Part shown: in pieces, positions 5,548-10,224 of the stretch | Position numbering within the stretch: the stretch's first letter is position 1 | Layout: every line of letters starts with the position of its first letter | Assembly (NCBI GenBank): GCA_009783975.1 | Contig: WRCL01000031.1 | Span: forward strand, 1-10,224 | Source: Micrococcales bacterium | GTDB taxonomy: Bacteria; Actinomycetota; Actinomycetes; Actinomycetales; Cellulomonadaceae | DNA: 10,224 bases | Direction of reading: 5' to 3' | The notes under the pieces: generated by a model | Told to the model about the DNA's origin: nothing | Database searches by the model: none | Seen by the model: only the letters and a program-made list of their open reading frames with translations | Position numbers and translations under genes: made by a program

Positions 5548-7326
5548 GTGGCACATCTGCTCGGGGCTCAGGGGTTGCACCTGGAGTACCCCACCTGCGT
5601 GGTGTTCGACCAGGTCACGCTTGCGGTCGACGAAGGGGACCGGGTCGGGATCGTCGGGCGCAACGGTGACGGGAAGTCCTCGCTGCTGGCGATGCTCGCC
5701 GGACGGGTGAGCCCATCAGCTGGCCGCGTGACCTGGCGCGGCGGGGTGCGGGTGGGGGTGCTCGACCAGGCCGACACCCTGGACGGAACGGCGACCGTGG
5801 GCCAGGTCGTCGTCGGGGACGTCGCCGACCATGTGTGGGCCGCGGACCCGGCGGTGCGTGACGTCGTCGCCGGGTTGCTGCCCGACACCGACTTCGCCGC
5901 CCCGGTCGCGACGCTGTCGGGGGGCCAGCGCCGTCGGGTGGCCCTCGCGGCGCTGCTCGTCGGGGACCACGACGTGCTCATGCTCGACGAACCGACGAAC
6001 CACCTGGACGTCGAGGCGATCACCTGGCTCGCCGCGCACACCAAGGCCCGCTGGCCGCGCAACGCCGGTGCGCTGCTCGTCGTCACCCACGACCGGTGGT
6101 TCCTCGACGAGGTCGCCACAACCACCTGGGAGGTCCATGACCAGGGCGTCGAACCGTTCGACGGCGGGTATGCCGCGTACGTGCTCGCCCGGGTCGAACG
6201 TGACCGCCAGGCCGCGGCCACCGAGGCCCGCCGGCAGAACCTGCTGCGCAAAGAGCTCGCGTGGCTGCGCCGCGGGGCCCCGGCCCGGACGTCCAAACCC
6301 AAGTTCCGCATCGAGGCGGCGAACCGTCTCATCGCTGACGTGCCCGCTCCGCGTGACCGGGTCGAGCTCGCGCGGCTGGCCACGGCCCGGCTCGGCAAAG
6401 ACGTCGTCGACCTCGAAGGCGCCGGGGTCACCTACGACGCCCAGGTCGTGCTGCGTGATGTCACCTGGCGTATCGCTCCAGGGGAGCGCACTGCGGTGCT
6501 CGGGGTCAACGGGGCGGGCAAGTCCACGCTGCTCGCCTTGGTCGCCGGGACCCTCGCGCCGACGTCCGGGCGGGTCAAACGCGGGGTGACTGTCCGGGTC
6601 GGGGTGCTCGACCAGCGCCTGGGCGAGCTTGGCGACGTCATGGACGACCGGGTCCGTGACGTGCTGGCCCGCACCCGGACCAGTTTTGCCGTCGGCGGCA
6701 AAGAGCTGACACCCGCCCAGCTGCTCGAACGTCTCGGGTTCGCCTCACAGCACCTGTCAGCCCGGGTCCGCGAGCTGTCCGGCGGGCAGCAGCGGCGCCT
6801 GCAGCTGTTGCTCGTGCTCCTGGCCGGCCCGAACGTGCTCATCCTCGACGAGCCGACCAACGATGTCGACACTGACATGCTCACTGCCCTCGAAGACCTC
6901 CTCGACTCGTGGCCAGGCACCCTGCTCGTCGTCTCCCACGACCGCTACCTCGTCGAACGCGTCACCGACACCCAGCACGCGATCATCGACGGCACGTTGC
7001 GCCACCTGCCCGGCGGCGTCGACGAATACCTGCGCCTGCGCGCCGCCACTGTCTCGTCCCGGTCCACCGCGCCACCTGCCCCCGCCCCAGCCGCGCCAGA
7101 TGCCATGTCACCAGCCGACCTGCGCACCGTCCGTAAACAGCTCGCGGCAACCGAACGCCAGCTGGACCGCGCCACCGCCCAGGTCGCCGACATCCACACC
7201 CGCATGGCCACCCACGACCCCGCCGACTACGTGGGCCTGACCGCCCTCGCCGACGAGCTGCGCACCGCCGAGCAGCTCGCCGCAACCCTAGAAACCCGCT
7301 GGCTAGAGCTCTGCGACCAGCTCTGA
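5548..7326 (+). CDS. ABC-F family ATPase, Uup-like
   Basis: A 592-residue protein with two tandem ATPase domains and no membrane segments, as in the ribosome-associated ABC-F family. Domain 1 has Walker A GRNGDGKSS (37-45), LSGGQ (123-127), Walker B LMLDEPTNHLD (144-154) and His181. Domain 2 has GVNGAGKST (319-327), LSGGQ (410-414), LILDEPTND (431-439) and His464. The linker between them (about 212-262) contains the basic segment KELAWLRRGAPARTSK, which resembles Uup. After a Pro/Ala-rich hinge (508-518) comes a C-terminal coiled coil (about 521-590), another Uup trait. Uup-like proteins act on stalled ribosomes and influence DNA repair. A role in antibiotic resistance is possible but not shown. 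It starts 17 bp after the permease stop and probably has its own promoter. Confidence 0.93.
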   Translation: MAHLLGAQGLHLEYPTCVVFDQVTLAVDEGDRVGIVGRNGDGKSSLLAMLAGRVSPSAGRVTWRGGVRVGVLDQADTLDGTATVGQVVVGDVADHVWAADPAVRDVVAGLLPDTDFAAPVATLSGGQRRRVALAALLVGDHDVLMLDEPTNHLDVEAITWLAAHTKARWPRNAGALLVVTHDRWFLDEVATTTWEVHDQGVEPFDGGYAAYVLARVERDRQAAATEARRQNLLRKELAWLRRGAPARTSKPKFRIEAANRLIADVPAPRDRVELARLATARLGKDVVDLEGAGVTYDAQVVLRDVTWRIAPGERTAVLGVNGAGKSTLLALVAGTLAPTSGRVKRGVTVRVGVLDQRLGELGDVMDDRVRDVLARTRTSFAVGGKELTPAQLLERLGFASQHLSARVRELSGGQQRRLQLLLVLLAGPNVLILDEPTNDVDTDMLTALEDLLDSWPGTLLVVSHDRYLVERVTDTQHAIIDGTLRHLPGGVDEYLRLRAATVSSRSTAPPAPAPAAPDAMSPADLRTVRKQLAATERQLDRATAQVADIHTRMATHDPADYVGLTALADELRTAEQLAATLETRWLELCDQL

Positions 7327-7346
7327 CCCGATGAGCCGAGCCGAGT

Positions 7347-7377
7347 TTGACACGCGGCGCGCGCCCCCGTCTACACT
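7347..7377 (+). promoter_or_regulatory. Sigma-70-type promoter upstream of the truncated NYN gene
   Basis: A perfect TTGACA (7347-7352) is followed 19 nt later by TACACT (7372-7377), which fits TAnnnT. The spacer is longer than the ideal 17 nt. RNA would start near 7384, giving a leader of about 57 nt. Confidence 0.55.
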
Positions 7378-7383
7378 GGAGCC

Positions 7384-7440
7384 ATTCCGCCCCGTCGTCC
7401 CCTAGGACTGGCGGGGTTACTTCATGCCAAGGGGGCTTTC
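7384..7440 (+). promoter_or_regulatory. 5' leader with short hairpins and a ribosome binding site
   Basis: AAGGGGG (7429-7435) lies 5 nt before GTG 7441 as a ribosome binding site. CCCCG (7390-7394) can pair with CGGGG (7412-7416), with an inner TCC/GGA pairing around CCTA. GCCA (7426-7429) can pair with TGGC (7442-7445) just past the start, which would fold the ribosome binding site into a hairpin. No known riboswitch class is recognised. The pairing is drawn by eye and could be chance. Confidence 0.35.
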
Positions 7441-7545
7441 GTGGCACATACCAACCCATACCGGGTGGCCGTGTTTGTGGATTATCAAAATCTTCACGGG
7501 TGGGCGCGACGCCGATTTCTCCCGCATCGCGGTGCCGAGGCTGGG
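7441..7545 (+). pseudogene. Truncated NYN/LabA-like nuclease gene (N-terminal remnant)
   Basis: After a promoter and a good ribosome binding site, GTG 7441 begins a frame whose first ~27 residues look like the start of a NYN (PIN-like) RNase domain: YRVAVFVDYQNLHGWARRRF, with the first catalytic Asp at residue 14 and the paired Asn at 17. Beyond about residue 35 the frame loses all similarity and runs antisense through the DUF2809 gene. The later acidic active-site residues and the rest of the ~150-residue domain are missing. Codons in the remnant (TTT, GAT, TAT, CAA, AAT, CTT) are AT-rich and unlike the neighbours, which suggests foreign origin. Another frame (ATG 7424 to 7663) has better third-position GC after about 7484 but no recognisable domain. 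The assignment rests on one motif. Confidence 0.5.
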
Positions 7546-7566
7546 TCTGCCGCCAGGGCGCGAGCC

Positions 7567-8061
7567 TCATGGGCCGCCCGCGGTCCCTTGCCGGGCAGCA
7601 GCCGGGTTGGTCGAGCGCGCCACGATCTCGGCGACGAACAGCGCGAGGCAGCCGACTGCGTAGCACACGATGTCCGACAGGTCGAAGGTCGTGCCCAGCA
7701 CAGCACGCGCCACGGCGACGTCGCCCAGCCCGAGCGTCTCGATGAGCCCAAGCTTCTGCGACAGCTCGACCCCAGCAGCGAAGACGAAGACGGCCAACGG
7801 CAGCACCCCCGTGCGGGCCCGCACGAAACACCGCACCACGCAGTAGACCAGCACGACGACGAGCACATCACCGACGTGTTCGCGGACGAACCCGCCCGTC
7901 AGCCCCACCGCGATCGCCGCCTCCACCCCCAGCAGCACGACCGCCCCCACCACGAACCCCCACGACGGCGCCCACCAGACCCAACCCCGCCGCCCCCGCC
8001 CCTGTTCGGCCGGGGCCCGGGACAACACGCCGGGGTGCCGCTGGGAGGTCATGCTCACCAT
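7567..8061 (-). CDS. DUF2809 family membrane protein
   Basis: A 164-residue protein with about four hydrophobic segments (near 34-56, 62-79, 86-101 and 130-148) after a basic N-terminus. GDVLVVVLVYCVVR (64-77), the VELSQ block at 98-102 and LGTTFDLSDIVCYAVG (122-137) match DUF2809, an integral-membrane family of unknown function. The start is ATG 8059-8061, or the in-frame ATG 8050-8052. No ribosome binding site precedes either. For the second ATG, TAGCAT (8065-8060) lies 7 nt upstream, which would fit a leaderless transcript. Its 3' end abuts the truncated NYN gene, so this locus may mark the rearrangement that removed the rest of that gene. Confidence 0.82.
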   Translation of the reverse strand: MVSMTSQRHPGVLSRAPAEQGRGRRGWVWWAPSWGFVVGAVVLLGVEAAIAVGLTGGFVREHVGDVLVVVLVYCVVRCFVRARTGVLPLAVFVFAAGVELSQKLGLIETLGLGDVAVARAVLGTTFDLSDIVCYAVGCLALFVAEIVARSTNPAAARQGTAGGP

Positions 8062-8115
8062 GCTAGACGCGCAGATCGAGCAGATCGGTGAGGGACGAAC
8101 CGGCCTTCAGGCCAA

Positions 8116-8152
8116 CGCGACCGTCAGCCGCGTCCGCGCAGCACGCGGTTGC
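8116..8152 (-). terminator. Possible hairpin after the reductase gene
   Basis: Downstream of the reductase stop on the minus strand, ACCGCG and CGCGGC-type arms can form a stem of about 5-6 bp around a GC-rich loop. There is no T-tract, so this would be a non-classical terminator at best. A second small hairpin (GGCCT-TC-AGGCC) lies just beyond it. Confidence 0.25.
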
Positions 8153-8158
8153 CGAACC

Positions 8159-9301
8159 TCAGCCAGCAGGGCGGTCCGGCTTCGGGCTCTCGTCGGCCAC
8201 GAGGGCGACCTTTCCGCACACAGCACCGCAGGCGAGCTCGGCCAGGGCCTCGGCGGCCTTCGCCAGGGGGAACGTCGCGTGCACGTGCGGGACGAGCTGC
8301 CCGTCCCGGGCCGCCTGCGCGAGCCGTTCCAGGTCGTGACAGTCGTCCCGCTCGCTGAGCAGCACGAAGCGCTGACGCGCGAAGGCCATGCGTGCGAGAC
8401 TGCGGACCGGACGTCCGAAGCCGCCCGTCCACACCTGGTCGGTCTCGTTGCCGACGAACACGATGGTGCCGGTGGGGGTCAGGACGCGGCGTAGACGCGA
8501 CAGCGGGGTTCCACCCCCGAGGTCGAGCACAGCGTCGTAGAGCTGGTCAGGGCCAGCGCCGCCGAGCTCGACGACGCTGTGCTCGACCTCGGGGGTCTCG
8601 CACCCCACCGCGCCCAGGCCGTCCCCGCGCAGCCCGTCATCGGCGTTCTGGTCTCGGTAGTCGACCACCCGGGACGCACCCCACCCGGCGACCGTGGCGG
8701 CCTTGGCGCCGCTGCACACCGCGGTGACCTCAGCACCCCGGGCGACAGCCAGCTGCACAGCCATGCTGCCCACCCCGCCGGAGGCCCCAACGACCAGCAC
8801 TCGCGTGCGGGCCGCGACCCTCGCGGCGTCGAGCGCCTGGAGAGCGGTCTGCCCAGACTCGGCCAGGACCGCCGCCTGAGGCGCGGACAGCGTCGGCGGG
8901 GCCAGAGCGAGCATGTCGGTGCTGGCGACGGCGTACTGCGCGAACGAGCCCCGGGCGATCCCGAAGACCTCCTGGCCTGTGGCGAACTGCTCCGCACCAC
9001 GACCGACCTCCACGACGGTCCCGCACACGTCGAGCCCCGGGACGCCTTCGCGCGACCAGAACCCGCCCCGGCGCGGCCGACGGACACCTGTGGCCAGGCG
9101 CATCATCCTCGGAAGGCCCGTCACCAGGTGCAGCGTCCCCCGCGAAACCCCAGCCGCCCGCACCCGGACCAGCACCTGTCCGGGCCCCGGGACGGGCCGC
9201 TCCACCTCGGTCACACGCAGCGACCCCTCCAGGCCGTAGGAGTCCTGGACCACCGCGAGCATGGCACTCGACACAGCGCCCTGCGAGTTCGTCCTGGTCA
9301 T
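8159..9301 (-). CDS. NAD(P)-dependent medium-chain reductase, zinc-free quinone reductase-like, with internal inverted repeat
   Basis: A 380-residue cytosolic oxidoreductase of the MDR superfamily. The GroES-like N-terminal domain includes PGPGQVLVRVRAAGVSRG (38-55), the VPGLDVCGTVVEVGRG stretch (87-102) and EVFGIARGSFAQYA. The Rossmann fold carries VVGASGGVGSMAVQLA (170-185) for the dinucleotide. The zinc-ligand pattern is absent, so it likely reduces quinones or enones or otherwise detoxifies. The start at ATG 9299-9301 is supported by AGGAG 8 nt upstream; it adds 13 residues to the usual MLAVV start. Oddly, between RVVDYRDQ and LYDAVLDLGG there are about 37 residues where relatives usually have about 10. 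That segment includes an inverted copy of the following DNA. It is divergent from and probably repressed by the TetR-family gene. Confidence 0.88.
   Translation of the reverse strand: MTRTNSQGAVSSAMLAVVQDSYGLEGSLRVTEVERPVPGPGQVLVRVRAAGVSRGTLHLVTGLPRMMRLATGVRRPRRGGFWSREGVPGLDVCGTVVEVGRGAEQFATGQEVFGIARGSFAQYAVASTDMLALAPPTLSAPQAAVLAESGQTALQALDAARVAARTRVLVVGASGGVGSMAVQLAVARGAEVTAVCSGAKAATVAGWGASRVVDYRDQNADDGLRGDGLGAVGCETPEVEHSVVELGGAGPDQLYDAVLDLGGGTPLSRLRRVLTPTGTIVFVGNETDQVWTGGFGRPVRSLARMAFARQRFVLLSERDDCHDLERLAQAARDGQLVPHVHATFPLAKAAEALAELACGAVCGKVALVADESPKPDRPAG
8513..8596. repeat. 32-bp inverted repeat with 20-nt loop inside the reductase gene
   Basis: The arm at 8513-8544 is the reverse complement of 8565-8596 at 31 of 32 positions (mismatch 8539 against 8570), around a 20-nt loop at 8545-8564. 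In the gene's reading frame the left arm encodes LYDAVLDLGGG, the conserved strand of the Rossmann fold. The right arm encodes TPEVEHSVVEL, which has no family counterpart. The repeat is therefore most simply an inverted duplication of the gene's own sequence that kept the frame. The mRNA would form a very stable stem here. Confidence 0.9.
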
Positions 9302-9365
9302 CTGTCTCTCCTATCCTGCGCTTCACCGGTCGGTGGTGTCCCGACGGCCGCACCATGACGGTGTC

Positions 9366-9378
9366 CTTACATCGTAAG
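9366..9378. promoter_or_regulatory. TetR-type operator, copy 1
   Basis: CTTAC-ATC-GTAAG is a perfect 5-bp inverted repeat with a 3-nt centre. It covers the predicted transcription start of the reductase and the -35-like TTACAT of the tetR-side promoter. Confidence 0.75.
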
Positions 9379-9396
9379 ACACGATACGCTTACGCT
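9367..9396 (+). promoter_or_regulatory. Candidate promoter of the TetR-family gene
   Basis: TTACAT (9367-9372), an 18-nt spacer and TACGCT (9391-9396) face the regulator gene. A second TACGCT (9385-9390) lies just before it. The -35 match is weak, so the exact promoter is uncertain. Either version overlaps the operators, which implies autorepression. Confidence 0.4.
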
Positions 9397-9409
9397 GTAA
9401 GGCCGTCAA
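9381..9409 (-). promoter_or_regulatory. Promoter of the reductase gene
   Basis: On the minus strand TTGACG (9409-9404) and TATCGT (9386-9381) are separated by exactly 17 nt, a near-consensus sigma-70 promoter. Transcription would start near 9374 and leave a leader of about 73 nt. Operator copy 2 occupies the spacer and copy 1 covers the start site. Confidence 0.65.
9389..9401. promoter_or_regulatory. TetR-type operator, copy 2
   Basis: CTTAC-GCT-GTAAG has the same arms as copy 1 with a different centre. Centre-to-centre spacing is 23 bp, about two helical turns, so two dimers could bind the same face of the DNA. Confidence 0.75.
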
Positions 9410-9419
9410 GGAGGTGCCC

Positions 9420-10064
9420 GTGCGCGGTGCTCAGCGACCGGTGTTGAGCCGGGACCTGATCGTGGCGACCGCGGTGCGCCTCGCCGACGACGAGGGCATC
9501 GGACGGCTGAGCATGCGCCGCCTCGGTGCCGAGCTTGGTGTGGAGGCCATGTCGCTGTACCACCACGTCCGCGACAAGAGCACGCTCCTGGACTCTATGG
9601 TCGACCTGGTCTTTGCGCAGATCGAGGACCCGCAGGGGCGGTCCTGGCGCGACGGGCTGACCCACCGGGCCACCTCCCAGCGCGCGACCCTGAACCGTCA
9701 CCCCTGGGCCCTGGAGCTGGTCGAGTCTCGCGCCACACCGGGCATGACCACCCTGCGCCACCACGACGCCGTGCTCGGCTACCTGATATCAGCAGGGTTC
9801 AGCGTCCGCGCGGCCGGCCACGTGTTCTCCCTGGTCGACGCCTATGTCTACGGTTTCGTCCTCCAGGAGCGACAGCTGCCGTTCGACTCGACCGACGCAC
9901 CCGACGTCGTCCACGCGATGTTCGACACCCACTCCTCGACCGACCTGCCCCACCTGCACAGGTTCACACGCGAGGTGGTGCTCGCCGGCGGCTACGACTA
10001 CGCCGACGAGTTCGGCATCGGGCTCGCAGTCGTCCTCGACGCTGTCGACCGCCTGCGCGGCTGA
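9420..10064 (+). CDS. TetR/AcrR family transcriptional repressor (TetR_C_1-type ligand domain)
   Basis: A 214-residue regulator. The N-terminal DNA-binding domain has helix 1 at LIVATAVRLADDEG (13-26). The helix-turn-helix follows at about 28-50 (LSMRRLGAELGVEAMSLYHHV), with the MSLYHHV recognition helix typical of the family, then RDKSTLLDSM. The rest is a helical ligand-binding and dimerisation domain resembling that of the tetracycline repressor (TetR_C_1). GTG 9420-9422 is the chosen start because GGAGG lies 5 nt upstream; GTG 9414, part of that ribosome binding site, is unlikely. The gene is divergent from the reductase, and two matching palindromes sit on the shared promoter. It probably represses both genes until an unknown ligand, perhaps the reductase substrate, binds. 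Confidence 0.93.
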   Translation: MRGAQRPVLSRDLIVATAVRLADDEGIGRLSMRRLGAELGVEAMSLYHHVRDKSTLLDSMVDLVFAQIEDPQGRSWRDGLTHRATSQRATLNRHPWALELVESRATPGMTTLRHHDAVLGYLISAGFSVRAAGHVFSLVDAYVYGFVLQERQLPFDSTDAPDVVHAMFDTHSSTDLPHLHRFTREVVLAGGYDYADEFGIGLAVVLDAVDRLRG

Positions 10065-10120
10065 ACGAACGCCAGACGTCGAGGCTTCTCTCCGTGTACT
10101 AGTAGTCTGTCGCACCTAAA

Positions 10121-10224
10121 ATGCCGGGTTCGCGACGCCATGCGGGGCCCCTGGCCGCGTTGTCGTCGTCGGACGCAGCGCTGCTGCGACGCTCCTCCTC
10201 CGCCTCGCCAGGCACCCCACCTGA
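10121..10224 (+). CDS. Possible start of a gene cut by the window end
   Basis: ATG 10121 opens a frame that stays open for 34 codons to the window end (MPGSRRHAGPLAALSSSDAA and onward), with high GC at third positions. It has no ribosome binding site. A TAGTCT -10-like box (10103-10108) lies 12 nt upstream and there is no clear -35. The composition, rich in Ser, Ala, Arg and Pro, is low-complexity and gives no family. It could also be non-coding. Confidence 0.25.
   Translation, partial: MPGSRRHAGPLAALSSSDAALLRRSSSASPGTPP

Noticed and set aside
4384..5580. A 398-codon minus-strand open frame
   Set aside because: It is antisense to the permease and rich in Thr/Ser/Arg, a frame-shadow pattern with no recognisable domain.
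7469..7499. CCGTG/CACGG with inner GATT/AATC hairpin in the NYN remnant, considered as an attachment or recombination site
   Set aside because: The stem is short and interrupted, and there is no integrase gene or second copy in the window.
7441..8091. Reading the NYN frame as a full 216-residue protein
   Set aside because: Only the first ~27-35 residues resemble NYN. The rest is the antisense of DUF2809 and has His/Pro/Arg-rich shadow composition.
10175..10184. Perfect 10-bp palindrome GCAGCGCTGC near the window end
   Set aside because: It lies in GC-rich, repetitive codons of an uncertain reading frame. A palindrome of this length is expected by chance.
1..10224. CRISPR array, tRNA or rRNA genes, transposase, toxin-antitoxin pair
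   Set aside because: No spaced direct repeats, no cloverleaf-like sequence and no matching protein motifs were seen on either strand.

Overview
The window is GC-rich DNA with GTG starts, 4-nt gene overlaps and several starts that fit leaderless transcripts. Its gene families (DUF2516, YgfZ next to Dtd, a VKOR-type DsbB substitute, DUF2809) point to a high-GC actinobacterium, probably of the Micrococcales. The genus cannot be named from the sequence alone.

Layout. (1) 2-211: the last 69 codons of a secreted or surface protein ending in a membrane anchor, convergent with the next block. (2) 389-2477, minus strand: a 31-residue single-pass membrane protein, the folate-binding Fe-S repair protein YgfZ, a DUF2516 membrane protein, and D-aminoacyl-tRNA deacylase (dtd), whose start overlaps the DUF2516 stop. 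(3) 2478-2808: a 331-bp divergent intergenic region. (4) 2809-7326, plus strand: a VKOR-family thiol oxidase, a two-gene NatAB/YhaQP-like ABC exporter coupled to it by a 2-nt gap and a 4-nt overlap, and an ABC-F ATPase of the Uup type with its own probable leaderless promoter. (5) 7327-7566: a promoter and 5' leader driving only the first ~35 codons of a NYN-domain nuclease gene, apparently truncated. (6) 7567-8061, minus strand: a DUF2809 membrane protein. (7) 8159-10064: a medium-chain reductase (minus) and a TetR-family regulator (plus), divergently transcribed from a 118-bp region with two copies of CTTAC-N3-GTAAG, 23 bp apart, placed on the predicted promoter elements. (8) 10121-10224: a possible start of another gene, cut by the window end.

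How the parts work together. dtd, ygfZ and DUF2516 form a housekeeping cluster for translation quality control and Fe-S/folate metabolism. VKOR plus the exporter form an envelope-facing transcription unit. The reductase and TetR gene form a textbook self-regulated detoxification switch.

The most unusual structure is a 32-bp inverted repeat (31 of 32 positions matching, 20-nt loop) inside the reductase gene. One arm encodes the conserved Tyr-Asp-Ala-Val-Leu-Asp-Leu-Gly-Gly strand. The other is an in-frame inverted copy of it and lies in an apparent insertion relative to the family. I see no CRISPR array, tRNA, rRNA, transposase or phage gene, and no clear multi-gene novel system.
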